Below, piece after piece: positions 47,301 through 58,642 of a DNA stretch of 64,000 bases; within the stretch, counting starts at the first letter, position 1, and every line of letters starts with the position of its first letter. A program made the translations under genes and the position numbers. The DNA comes from Arachnopeziza araneosa (taxonomy: Eukaryota > Ascomycota > Leotiomycetes > Helotiales > Arachnopezizaceae), in assembly GCA_003988855.1 (NCBI GenBank), contig QYAI01000018.1, positions 186,001-250,000 on the forward strand, in the 5' to 3' direction. Under the pieces are notes generated by a model. That model was not told the origin of the DNA. It saw only the letters and a program-made list of their open reading frames with translations, and did no database searches.

Positions 47301-48740
47301 TGTATTTCTAGAAACCCACTCTCTATTTATTGCTACAAGGCCTCAACTACTACTGTTACGAAGTTTTGTATTGAATGTTCCTCTTAAACTTCTTGACAAG
47401 ATCTCGGTTAGCGTCTTGGACAATGTCAGTTGTCACTTGAACATATCTGTAGTTCTAAAAAGTCCCTCCTAACATACTAATTGTATTTGGGTTTTGCATT
47501 AATGATCTTTGCATTTCACAATTTGACGCACATGCACACATTCAACCCCGTGTCAGACCAGCACTGTTCAACGTTTCTCCCTCAGAGCAGCACCAATTGT
47601 TTGAACTCCGATTGCCCATTGCACGACCGTCTTTCGCCTATATATCCCTCGCATAAAAAATCCCTTTAAAACAACATAATATTGAGATTGGCTCTGGCGA
47701 TCGAGTGTTTACATGCAAAAGACAGAGGCGGTGGGAGAAGTCGACATGTTGAGAGCATGCAGCGCAAATTTTGACAACGAGTGGAAGAGAGAGGCTAGTA
47801 TTGAGGATGCAGTGGTTATTTAATGTGATATTTTTCTCACAATAATCGATCTATGGTCAAGGCTGTTGTGGTGATACTCTCAACTTTAGATTCAGGGGGG
47901 AGGCTGTTAACCGAGAAATGTAAACAATAGGAAAGGAGAGTGCCCACGCGCTTGTTTTGACGCTATCTGTAGTATCAAAGCCTGAAATTTATGCTTGAGT
48001 GTTTCGCTTACTATTATTAGATTTTGAACTTCGTCTTTAGCAGGTTTGATAACCCAGAAATTTTCTTCTCTCTTCTCTGGGAGTTATTGTGTCAACTAAT
48101 CTGCGGCGTATACTTTGTTTGAATATCAACAAGTGTCAAGATACTACCGAGGTTGGAAAGTTACGGAATACTATTGAAAGAATCTTCAACCGGCGACTAA
48201 TAAAGTCATAGTGCTCTGCTGGGTGCCAGACATTGATGCTCGTGCGCCTGGCCTTTTTATGGCCGTAGAACAATCATGACTATCCCTAAAATACTGATCT
48301 AGCGGAGCCGACCGGTTTTGAGGTTGTAAATCGCGTGTTTGTCCACGCGGGTTGAATCAAGAAGACGTTAGTTTGGCATGGTTTTCGAAACACGCCTAGA
48401 TTCTGTTGATGCTCGAATATGACTTTACAGGGATTACTTCATTTAATTTATCGTCGAAATAGAGAAAAGACTGCAAGATAAATGACATTCTATACCTTGA
48501 GAATGGCTAATACTTTTCACCAATGCCGTTGATTTTGTGGCAGGAAGGTTGAAATATTGACACAGTGGCCAAGCGTTTTTAAGATGATAATTCAATCTAC
48601 AGGTAACCTATATTCTAGGCTAAATAACTATCGAGCTACTCCAAACACCATCTAGTATATTTTCAGTACCAACACCTTAAATGCTCATCTAAAAGCCATT
48701 CCGCAGCTAAGTAAAATGTGCACCTTCTTCAACTGAGTAT
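44400..48740. other. 4.3-kb gene-free stretch
   Basis: No coding gene is supported between the secreted protein and MTD1. Open frames reach about 110 codons but lack pattern. The stretch includes a hexamer run at 47131-47154 and an AT-rich end. A small intron-rich gene cannot be excluded. Confidence 0.45.
47131..47154. repeat. (ATGACT)n hexanucleotide run
   Basis: Three perfect ATGACT units followed by ATAACT. It lies in a gene-free region. Confidence 0.8.
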
Positions 48741-49742
48741 CTAAGCACTGATAGGTTCTTCCTGACTCCGTACTAGACGCAGGAGATTCCGAAGAAGAAC
48801 AGCAATAGTGACCTTTCCGATTGCGGGAACGTATATGCTAGCATGTTCTTTGACTGAGGGCGCATCGAAGTTCTTTTGCGACGAGAAATTGATACAGACA
48901 GCACCCTCTCGGATCTTGTTGGTGTCGATCTTGAAACCATTGCCAGGAACGCCACTAATCACAACATCACTCACTGCTAGGCATTCATCCCTTGAGATAT
49001 GCTCATCGACAACATTATGTTTAGATTCTTTGATACCTCGTCCTCGAGTGAAGAGCTTAACACCATCCAAGTCAACAGAATAGACTTTGGCACCATCATT
49101 CGCAAGCAAGGCTGCTAATGGACGACCTACTACTTCCGAGCGGTTGATCACGGTGATGGTTTTGCCGTATAAGCGATTTCCATAAGCGATGACGGGATTA
49201 TAGACTTGAAGGTATTCCAAGACTTTGACAACGGCTAATGGAGTGCAAGGAAGGATTGACTTCTTCTGATTGTGAGGTGGATCTAGGAATCGGACATTGT
49301 TGTACATATTGAAGATATATTTATGAGACAAGCCTTCAACATCCTTCTCAAGAGCGACCACTTGCTGAATATATCGGTCTTGGCCAGACGTAGCAGGGAA
49401 GATTGGATAGTAGACTATAATTCCATGGACCAATTTATCGGTATTCGCAGCTAGAATAGCTTCTTCGATTTCTTCTTTTGCAACACTGCGGAGCTCGAAG
49501 AGGAAGCCACTTTTAATGGGTTAGCTCAGCTCCATGCTCGATTTCTTGGCTTACTTCTCGGTACAGGTCTTCGCACAGTACTGGGCATATGTCTCCGCAG
49601 CTGGGTCTTCATTGGCAAGAAATCCGACAAGTTTGGGCTTGAAATCGAGTTGTGACAGATCTCGAGTAACTTCGGAAAGTAGTCCCTCAGCTATTGCACC
49701 AGCAGTGACTACTTTGCAGGTAGGTGGTATCGAGTTGGCCAT
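48741..49742 (-). CDS. MTD1: NAD-dependent methylene-THF dehydrogenase Mtd1
   Basis: Two exons, 49742-49555 and 49509-48741, separated by a 45-bp intron (GTAAGC donor); 318 residues, like yeast Mtd1 (320). The enzyme oxidises 5,10-methylene-tetrahydrofolate to methenyl-tetrahydrofolate with NAD+ in the cytosol, feeding one-carbon units to purine synthesis. The N-terminal substrate-binding half includes CKVVTAGAIAEGLL, LVGFLANEDPAAETYAQYC and, after the junction, HGIIVYYPIF and QDRYIQQVVALEKDVEGLS. The C-terminal dinucleotide domain has ITVINRSEVVGRPLAALLAN, SDVVISGVPG and FSSQKNFD. No cyclohydrolase or synthetase domain is fused, which separates it from the trifunctional C1-THF synthase. It is head to head with MMS19, with about 1.1 kb between the starts. 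Confidence 0.96.
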
Positions 49743-50833
49743 ATTGACTTGATATGATGTATAGTAAGAGGATTCGACCTCAGAATCGAGAGTATTATTC
49801 CCTTTGGCTTGAGGAGCTTGCTGGATGAGGTAAATAGGAACTAGGTTGTACGGGTTTGGTGGGTAGTTTTGAAGAGACAGTACAGAGAGAAATAGTCGTG
49901 GGTTGAAGAAAATTGTGAGACTACGTATCAACTTATCTCATCAGAAATTGTCGAATTCAAGAGCGACGTAATGAAGGTGACGCAGAATAAGCTGGAACAG
50001 TATTTGTCTGGATTTAAAAAAAACTGCAGAAAAATTTCCTCTTATCGCGATAAAGAGAGGGGTGGAGGGGTCTGGTTTTATCCTGCTGGGCTTTGAAGAA
50101 GCCATTTTCCCGCTGTAAAGTATTTCCAAAAGTATTGAACCATAAAATATGAGCAAACATATGTAGATATACAAAATATAGCTTAGTTTTTAACAGAAGG
50201 ACTCTATTATCGTGCTTGTTCGCTGCTCTTACTTCTGCCTCCCCACATCCTCAAACTTAACTCCGAAGATGGGCCGCAGACCGCCTACTCAAAGCAGCAG
50301 CAGCATCCACCCAGAACCTTTCATTTTCTTTCCACCTGCTGGCTCATCTTCATTGACTCCCTCCCTCACCTCAACGAGAACGCGTCTTGTACATGCGCTT
50401 TATGGCAAGCAGCTTGATGTACTTTGTGTCTGTACTATACCACTACACTTGTTGGCAGTGAGGCTCGTGCTTGTGATCCCTCAGCCGTTCGCCTTCACAC
50501 TGCACTGTCCCGAGGAACTACCCTGCACAGAGCTTATCATGGCGTAAGTCAGCTTCCAGCTATCCTTTTGTGTCTGCTCCAAGACGCGTTTGTTTTATCA
50601 AGAACAATTGTGTCTGTAGCGATTGCCTTTGCTACTTCTATACCCTTTCCCATCTTCAAAATATCCGCTTTCTAGCTGCATGTACCTATCACCAGGCTTT
50701 GGGCTCGGCTTCTAGAGCCACTTTTGGGACTTTGACAATTTGAGAGACTAGCCCATTCTATAATTCATTACTAATTGTAAATAGTCATGTTTGGACACAC
50801 CGTCCTAATCAAGCCAGTGGGTCAAGACCGCAA
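49743..50833. promoter_or_regulatory. Divergent region between MTD1 and MMS19
   Basis: About 1.1 kb containing both promoters. A possible tiny first coding exon of MMS19 lies at 50539-50543 (ATGGC followed by donor GTAAGT). The segment from about 50200 to 50680 is pyrimidine-rich and may be MMS19 leader. Confidence 0.45.
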
Positions 50834-53800
50834 ATGGGAAAGTATACGGTTCAAGATTGGATCGAGGGTCCTTACGATGATAGGGCTAGAGCAGACTGGG
50901 AACAAGAAGTTGTGAATGACTATGCTGAGAGTAAATATCATCACAGCCCTCTGGATCCAATTAGGTTAACAAATGTTTAGGCCTTGCCTCTGGTAGTAAA
51001 TCCATCACAGATGTCATCATCGAATTGAGACCATATGTTGTTGAGACAACTGACTTAACTATTGCTGCCAAAGGTATACTGACGTCCAGGTTCTTCGAGA
51101 AAATCTCTAACCGTAAATAGCATGGTCTTTACTGTCACAAGTCTTCGAGTCTCGGCCTTTGAAACTCTCGAGGCATGATAGTAAGTCGTCCCTTGCAAAG
51201 TCTATAATATTTTAATAACTGTTGCAGTGACTCGACTCATCGAGTATACTTGTCAGCGTATCGAAAATAAAGGTGATTTATACGTTTATGACTCGGGGAT
51301 GAAAGAGATGGCCTCGCTGCTCAAAGCAATTGCACAGAACCGGCACTTCATTCCTGGAGATGCTAGTGTGATGATCAAGGCGATATTCAACTTCGCCAAG
51401 TCGCCTCGATTTCAAGAGCACCCCGAATCAACTCGGAAAATACTCCTCCAAATTGTTGAATCATTGATTCAAACAGATTCGATGGCTCTTCTCCGAGACA
51501 CCGGTGAAGATGAAATAGTCAATGGAATTGTCGCGCTGGCAGCTTTGGAGAAAAAACCCGGCAATCTTGAGATTATTTTTAGCTTATATTCACGCCTTGC
51601 ATCCAGCTGGAACCTAAACGACGGGCAATACCAAGTCATATGGGATTCGTTCATGAGATATTTTCCGGTAAGTATGAAAGGCGCGACCGGAAATCAAGGA
51701 GCTACTGCGCAGAAAGATCTAGCAGACCTTATGTTACAGTGCATGTATTCCACCCCGAGGTTTGCCGATGAGACATTTAAAAGAATGATTCAGATGTTGG
51801 ATGAAAGTTCTGATTTGTCTGCCAATACCAAGGTAAAGCCCGTCCTGATACTTGCATTGCTTATACTAACTTAAAGCAGAGCGAAGTTCTTAGGAATCTT
51901 GACGCATGCATCATTGGGTATCCTCCAACTACAGTCAACGAATGGAGACAGAAGCTATGGGATTCCTTGAAATTTGAGGTTTGGAACGGAGAGAATGAAA
52001 CCCATATACAAATGGTCCTTGCAATCCTCAAATCAATCGCAAGCAGCCTTGAAATCCTCAGCGACACTCTCTTCGATGAGTTATCACCTCTTGGTCGCTA
52101 CATCTATGATGTCTCCAGTGAGTGCCGGAGCCGTATAGTCGACTCAAGAATGAAATATCTCTTGTCTACCAGCATGATACTTCATGAACTAGGAGGGTTT
52201 TCTCCGTTGGCCACTACTATTGTTTCAAAGAGTTTACTACCGTCACTCTTTGTACTCTGGCAAGACACGCCGACTGAAAGCGAGAAGCACGGGATATTAA
52301 GTGTGACTAACGAAATACTAAAAACTCGACTCGAGTCAAATTATCGTGAACGACAAAACACGGAAGAATTAGAACAGATGGAACAAGTGTTTTTGCAGCA
52401 TCGTGAAAAGCTCTTTGAGGTTTTCTGCGATGCTATCAATGATATTAAAACCTTCCAGCATTTAAAAGAGATCAACCAAGACTCATGCCCCGCAATCCCA
52501 GCTATTGATGGCACGTGTCTGCTTTTTGATATAACCGGGTTACTGGAATCATCTGAAAAAAACCTGTTTGTTTTGGAACTCGTGGACGTCGCTCTGAAAT
52601 TTGCTTCTGACAATGAACTTCGCATCCACGTTATCAAGGTGTTGAAACACATCTCATCCAGAGAGCCAGCCAAGTTTGAACATATGATTATCAAACAACT
52701 CGTGGAGGCGCTACCGGCAACACTTTTTCTATCAGGTCAAAAGGAAAGTGTGGCAAATGTGTTGCGGCCTCTCCAAGATATTGTTGATATCTCCTGTCAA
52801 CCTTGTTTCCCGATCGCAGACAAATATTTCTCTCACCCTCCTTCGTTTCGGAACTTCAGCCTCGCTCAGGATGCGTTTTTGGCTAAGCTCGAGGATGTTT
52901 TGGCGAATAGAGGACAAATTGATTATGCAATAGCGATTCTCGCTACCATATACAATGGCCTTACATCCTTTGACCAAGGATTAACCGAGCAAGATGTCGC
53001 AGCTTCTTGGGAGTACGACTCCCAAAAGAGTCCATATCTCTGGATCGTGGATAAGTTGCGAAAATTGGTTCTGATTAAGAAGCCATATCCTCCAAACCAT
53101 AGCCTGGTAGGAAACACCTACACCGGCTTGGCAACGATGTCGCACCATACCCCAATGGAAGTAAAGAGACCGATCAACCAAATAGAATTGGAGGGGCTCC
53201 TAGATTTTAGCCCTAACGACGCAAAACCAAAGATCCAAACAGTTTTTACCCATCCCGGAGATTCCATATCGGATGAGTTTCTCAATTGGGTAGGCAAGAT
53301 TATCATGTGCGTTTTGGAATCTAGGACGACCACCGAAGATAACAATTTTGTGTTCCACCGAATATCAGATAATCGTGACGTTGATTTCTTAAGCCACAGC
53401 TTAGATCTTCGAGATGGTCCCGTAGACAAATGCAAGGCCTTGATTTTAGAGGTCTACACGCTTGCTGGAATCAAACCTGTCAGTGGTGATGACAAGCAAA
53501 TGACAAAGACAAAAGCAAAGCTTCGTATTAATGGCAAAGTTGGAGATATGGCACTTACCATGATTGGAAACATTTCAGATCCCAGAACTCCTGGAGGTAA
53601 GAAATTACGTCTTGTATACGGCCAATATCTTCAGATTCTACTTGGAAAATATTTTGCGAGTCAAGACAAGTCATCCGTCGGTATTCACCTTTCTACGCAA
53701 TTCAGTAACGCATCTATCGCAAAGCAACAGAGTACAGAAAGCCAAGAATTGGCCTACTCGGCCCTCACATATGCTACAATAGCAGCTCTTTCCACCATGG

Positions 53801-54513
53801 ACCGAAAAATACTACCTCAACTACTTGATACTCTTAAAGAGTCGATCGATTCTGATGCTCTAGATCCCAAGACTGTACGTACTGTAGCCACAGGCTTTAG
53901 ACTACTACTCAAAGATTCTTTCTTCCTCAGGGAAGAACATTCCGTAAGGGTTTACCCTCTGCGATTCAGTAGGCTCTACAATGACGTAGGCCTAGAGTTA
54001 ATTCGTCTCTGGGAGGCAAAAGGCAGCCAGCTGAGAAGCGGAGTCGATACATACGCTGTTAGAAATAACATACTCGTGGCCTTAGCTGGAATTCTTCATT
54101 ATCAGAATCCGGTGGAAGTGTTGCTCTCAACGCCTATCGATAATTTTGTGCCCATACTCCTTGCTGGCACAGATCTTAAGGACGACGATTGGGCCAAGGT
54201 CACCTATCTAACCTTGATCCAAAACATCATCCCGATAGACCCAACTAAGTTTTTACCACATATTGATCCACTTCTGAATCGTATTACCCTATGTATCAAA
54301 AAGACATTCACCGATCCTTCAGATATCTCAACTCGAGGACGTATCATTGCTCTGGATATCATAGGTGTACTTATGAAGGAAGTTGACAATGCCCTGCACG
54401 ACCGTCGAAAAGTCCTCTTGGTACGTCTTCTGGATTTGGCAAAAAATGACGTTTCATTTAAAGTTCGAAACAAAGCTCAACATTACCGTCTTGAGTGGAT
54501 GTATGAGACATAA
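50834..54513 (+). CDS. MMS19: MMS19, cytosolic Fe-S targeting factor
   Basis: Five exons: 50834-50930, 50981-51073, 51121-51180, 51228-51832 and 51880-54513; introns are 47-50 bp, 1162 residues. MMS19 is the HEAT-repeat adaptor of the CIA targeting complex, which hands iron-sulfur clusters to DNA repair and replication enzymes such as XPD/Rad3. Family features seen are AWSLLSQVFESRPLKLSRHD followed by LIEYTCQRIENKGD (the usual C-x-R-I-E-D block), the ALEKKPGNLEIIFSLYSRL block, and YFPVS. The central LRNLDACIIGYPPTTVNEW and LWDSLKFEVWNGE, and a C-terminal HEAT array ending in VSFKVRNKAQHYRLEWM, complete it. Repeats are recognised by pattern, not computed. The start at 50834 is the simplest. 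An alternative is a 5-nt first exon at 50539 spliced to 50818, which adds a few residues in frame. Confidence 0.88.
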
Positions 54514-55040
54514 TTTTCTCTGCCGCCTATCTGCGAAGTGACTGTTGTGTATCCACGCATCTTTGTCACATGTATTGCTACAGAGGTCGAAAATTGCCCT
54601 TTGGTCTTAGTTTCACGAAGATGTCCCTGCATTCCCTGGTTGTCATTGGCTCTTTGCATAGCGCGGATAATTTGGGTTTCAATCAGGACGATGTCTAGGG
54701 ACTTTACCTTTTGGATGATGACTTTACATAGCGAATGGTGTTTGATGGGGCAGCTGCATGTTAAGTATAATCATCCTAGAGTAGATCAAACAATTGCGTT
54801 AGATGATGTAGAAATGAAAGGTTATGAATGACTTGAAGTTCTCTCTTGATTTATGATTTCCAGCAGTAAAACTAAGGGTTGCTGGATGCCTTCAAGTTTA
54901 GTTTATTCCTTGAGATGTAGCCTTTATGAAGTAGTTTAAAAGTCCCTTGAATTCTGGATTTCAGAGATCTATCTGATTACCTAAACGCCCACCACCATTC
55001 CTTAACTTTTCCCACTCTATCAAACCAAGTAATCCTGCAC
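54514..55040. other. Convergent 3' region of MMS19 and SPC2
   Basis: About 530 bp between two convergent genes. An open frame at 54538-54831 shows no protein-like pattern. It probably holds the two 3' untranslated regions. Confidence 0.45.
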
Positions 55041-55817
55041 TTACGCCTTCTTTCCTCTTTTCTTCGCCTTCGCTGGTGTCCCGCTATCCACCCCAGACGA
55101 ACTCTCCGCCAATAGACTCGCCCATTTCTCCTCCATACTCTTGCCCTCCACAACCTTCTCCTCCTTCTTTGCCTCCTTCTTAACCACCCTCTTAGGATCC
55201 ACCTTACCAATCAAATCTACTCCACTCGCCAACATTTGCTGAAAAGGCAGGGCATGCATCCGTCCATCCTTATCGAACCAATGCGTAAACGGTTTCTTCA
55301 ACGTCACTGTCCTCTCACCCTGTCCTCCTCCCGTAATTCTCACACTTAGATCATAAATCGGGACATGTTTCTTCGTTTTCGTTCGGATGCGGATTGTTTC
55401 TCCCGAGGGGGCGGTGCCGACATATACGGTTCCTGCTTCGATGTAGAAGATCCAGAATGTGAGGGCTCCGTTTAAGATGGTGTAGAGAGCGACTGCTATT
55501 GCGGTGTAAAATTTGGTGGCATCGAATCCAAACTTGTAGTCCCAGTAGAAGGTTGCGGCACAGATGCCGAAAGCTGAGTAGCCGATTGCCAAGCGGGTAT
55601 TGGAGAGGGTGTGTGATTGTGTGAATTTTAGGGAGGTGAGATAGGTGGGAATGGCGTCGTCAGAGGTGTTCTTGAGGTCTGGATCTCAGTCAGTTGAATA
55701 CTTGGGGAAGCGGAAACTAAGGCTGTTTTTGGAGAATCATGAATTAAAATTAGGGAATGGGTTTAAAGACTTGCCAGCTAGGGAATGAACTGAGATCTTC
55801 TCTTGTGACACTGCCAT
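55041..55817 (-). CDS. SPC2: Signal peptidase complex subunit Spc2
   Basis: Two exons, 55817-55775 and 55678-55041, 226 residues. The 96-bp intron begins with GCAAGT, a GC-AG donor, and the junction restores the family start SLADLKNTSDDAIPTYLTSL. Spc2/SPC25 is an ER membrane subunit of the signal peptidase complex and links it to the Sec61 translocon. Two membrane segments are visible (about residues 44-65, IGYSAFGICAATFYWDYKF, and 70-95, YTAIAVALYTILNGALTFWIF). The cytosolic tail ends in lysine-rich, low-complexity sequence (KKEAKKEEKVVEGK). It shares a 184-bp divergent promoter with EMC3. Confidence 0.95.
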
Positions 55818-56001
55818 TTTGCGGTTGTTGGTGAGGAGGTGAGAATGGGAGAGGCGCGTGAAGGAATAGAGGGTCTTTGGGGAACGTGTCTTGAACGATC
55901 TCGGATCGAACCGAATTAGCGAAGAAGCCTCAGGGACTCGACGTCAAGCCTCAACAACCTCCGCAACATACATCTGAAGCTCCACGGGCATATTCTCAAC
56001 A
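55818..56001. promoter_or_regulatory. Bidirectional promoter of SPC2 and EMC3
   Basis: Only 184 bp separate the two start codons. Both neighbours are subunits of ER membrane machines, so shared control is plausible. No specific binding site was identified with confidence. Confidence 0.7.
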
Positions 56002-56975
56002 ATGGCGCAAATACCTGTACAGACGATCCAAAGGGATCCTCAGCTCTTGTAAGACTCGCGGTGTTGGAAAGTGATTAAGCTGATGGTTTGCTAGCTATTG
56101 GATTTTGCTCCCAATTACGATGGTTATGGTAAAGCTTCATTATTCCTACAAAACCACTATGATATCTGATTGTTCCGCCCAGATCTTAACAGGTGTCTTG
56201 CGTCACTATGCTACAATCCTTATGATCACAACGCCCAAGAAGCAAGAGCTCCCAGCTATCCGCGAACAGCGCTCACTCATGCGTGGAATCAATCTTCGCG
56301 CCAATGCGAATGCCATTTCTGACCCAGCTTTCCAAACCCGCAAAGATTACCTCGTGAATGCATATGAAAGTGGCGCGTTTCTGAAGGAACCAGAGAAGAA
56401 AGGCCAAGCAGCGCCAAATCCGATGACAGACCCCGCGGCAATGGAGGGTATGATGGGCATGATGAAGGGAAATATGGCCATGATTATCCCACAGACATTG
56501 ATCATGGGATGGATCAATGCTTTCTTCAGTGGATTTGTTATCAGTATGTTGTGCAAGTAGGGCTAAGGTTGAGTGACACTGATGGAATGATAGTTCGACT
56601 ACCATTCCCATTGACAATCAAGTTCAAGAGCATGCTACAGGCTGGTGTTGCCACTAGAGATATGGATCCTCAGTGGATGTCTTCCATATCATGGTATGTT
56701 TTGTGTATCTTCGGACTTCAATCAGTTTTCAATTACCTGCTGGGGAGCGACAATTGTAAGCGCTTCCAATACTCTAAATTGTATCCAACTAACTCTAGTA
56801 AGCTGCCACTCAACAGATGGGACAAATGGCTCCAGGTGCGGGTGCTCAAATGTTTGGACCAGGTGTTGATCCTGATAAGCAATTCCAAGGCGAAGCAGAG
56901 AATTTAGCTGTATTGGCTCATCATTATACCTTGGAAGGAGTTGAGAAGAGACTGTTGGAAAGCGTGAAGGTGTAA
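56002..56975 (+). CDS. EMC3: ER membrane complex subunit Emc3
   Basis: Five exons: 56002-56048, 56095-56128, 56183-56543, 56594-56755 and 56803-56975; introns are 46-54 bp and all joins keep the frame; 258 residues. EMC3 belongs to the YidC/Oxa1/Get1 superfamily and forms the membrane cavity through which the EMC inserts tail-anchored and multi-pass proteins. Seen are an N-terminal helix (YWILLPITMVM), LRHYATILM, the Met-rich cytosolic loop GMMGMMKGNMAMIIPQ, then WINAFFSGFVI and LPFPLTIKFKSMLQAG (the typical superfamily core). The tail carries ENLAVLAHHYTLEGVEKRLL. The last intron uses the AG after CTAGTA, not the earlier TAG, to stay in frame. Length and order match the family. Confidence 0.95.
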
Positions 56976-57257
56976 GATAGAAATTTTAATATAGGATATA
57001 GAAATGAATCCCCAATGGCAAGATCGATACTGGGAGTGCTAGTCAAGTCTGGTGCTGTGTTCCTGCCTTGTTGGTGTCAAGTGCACCTTCCGCGTAAAAC
57101 GTCTAGTCACAAGCTTAAGTTTTCCACAACTCCTCTCCTTCTTTATATCAGCCGTCTCTTCTCATTTTATTTTCGACTCCGCCACAATTTGATAAGCCAG
57201 AACAAAGGTTGAATTTTGAACTCAAAACCCTTGACTAAATCAACTCCAATTCTTAAC

Positions 57258-57883
57258 ATGTCTACTATCAAGAGTTCGTTGGCAAGACCTATGTCGCCCG
57301 ACCTCGATGCACCCTTGCCCAACTTGCAAAATCCTCCATCACTCACTGCGTTCACAAATGTTCTCAGAGGGACTCGCATCGAGTCTTTCAGGTGCCTTCG
57401 CGACCTCCACTGACTTTTGGCCGGGAGCCAACCCCAGAAGCTCGCCGACACTCTACTGGTGATGCTGCATATCAATCGAACGCAAAGTCCCTTCCACAAA
57501 AACCCATTTCAGAGGAGGGTCTACACCTGTTGCCACGAAGTTGCTCAACTGAGTCAACCTTGGTTGCCAGCCCACCGGGACCTGACAAGCCAGTGGACAA
57601 GCATCGGCTAGATTTAACTCGAAAGAGCGGCAACAGACCAAACTCTATGCGATCAAAAAATGATAGGCTAAGCATAGTGGATATGGATATGGCTATACAA
57701 CATCTACTACAGTTGGCTGAGGAAGATACAACGAACAACAAGAGTCCTCAACATGACTCTAACTTGGAAGATGATCTAATCTACAGCCCTGTTGCAAGAA
57801 AATACCTGGACAACGATGGAGATTCTGGCTCGAAGCGTCACGCGAGTTACGCCAACGATGATTTCCATCCGTTCAAAAGATAA
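57258..57883 (+). CDS. Hypothetical Ser/Pro-rich protein (exons unsure)
   Basis: An ATG at 57258 (context AACATG) starts a frame reading MSTIKSSLARPMSPDLDAPL that runs to a stop near 57411. A second frame, open through this same segment and on to 57883, gives a plausible charged and Ser-rich tail (PSRPPLTFGREPTPEARR, then LSIVDMDMAIQHLLQLAEED). Joining them needs an intron of 3n+2 bases; a 32-base GT-AG interval at 57360-57391 fits the phase but is too short for a normal fungal intron. The exact structure is therefore open. No domain was recognised. See the note on the BTB-like gene that follows. Confidence 0.35.
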
Positions 57884-57952
57884 AAGACCTCTCGGTATAC
57901 ACTTCAAGTTCCAAGTAGACTGTTATATGCTGATTGATATTTTGCTAGCTAT

Positions 57953-58642
57953 ATGGGTGAAATTATAGAACTCTGGGTTGGGGAGCCTTATGTTTCGATT
58001 TCGGTACACAAAAATGACCTTCGCGACCCAAGCGCATATTTCAGAGATGCTTTTGAGGATGCTGATTATAACGAGAATGGAGATCTTAGGCTCAAACTCC
58101 CCGGATCTAAGCCTGAGATTATCGATCTAATGATGCACTGGATGTATTACGACGAGGTTTTCATTTCCCAAAAGGCTATGAATTTGTCCTACACATATGG
58201 CAGCCGAACACAAACTCTTCCAGGGAGCACGCTACCAGCGCTTGTCAAACTCTACCTTGTGGGGGAAAAGTACGCGATTCTTCGACTTCGAAACGACATC
58301 ATTGACGCGATCATCAGCGTCAACTCACCGGATCAGCTAATCCGAATGTCATGTTTTATATGGAACCAAACTGTACCTGGCTCTATACTTCGCAAACTCG
58401 TCACTAGATTGGTTGGATGCCATTACAATGCCGAAAATCTCAATCGTGATACATTCTGTATCAACCAAGATCTGCTTCGTGATCTTGCTGTGAGCGCTTT
58501 CCAAAACAGAGATCATGGGCGAGGAAGAGCCGACAATACCATACTATTGTACAAAACCTTCTGTAAAGACTTTCATACCCATGGCGAGAAACTGGCAGGC
58601 CAATGTACACAGCTCAAAGAATATGTGGTTGGTGAGGAGTGA
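57953..58642 (+). CDS. BTB/POZ-like domain protein
   Basis: A 229-codon frame from ATG 57953. The N-terminal half has the BTB/POZ pattern of fungal adaptor-like proteins: EIIELWVGEPYVSISVHKNDL (His-Lys of the core), a short helix with SAYFRDAF, then EIIDLMMHWMYYDEVF. A helical back half follows (LPALVKLYLVGEKYAILRLRNDI). Such proteins are very numerous in Leotiomycetes and Dothideomycetes; their function is mostly unknown, some may act as cullin-3 adaptors. The start is preceded by an acceptor-like TTTTGCTAG at 57948, so an upstream exon is possible; the frame of the preceding gene reaches it across a single TAA (57881-57883). Confidence 0.6.
   Translation: MGEIIELWVGEPYVSISVHKNDLRDPSAYFRDAFEDADYNENGDLRLKLPGSKPEIIDLMMHWMYYDEVFISQKAMNLSYTYGSRTQTLPGSTLPALVKLYLVGEKYAILRLRNDIIDAIISVNSPDQLIRMSCFIWNQTVPGSILRKLVTRLVGCHYNAENLNRDTFCINQDLLRDLAVSAFQNRDHGRGRADNTILLYKTFCKDFHTHGEKLAGQCTQLKEYVVGEE

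Noticed and set aside
54538..54831. 97-codon frame after MMS19
   Set aside because: Composition unlike a protein and it lies in the convergent 3' region.
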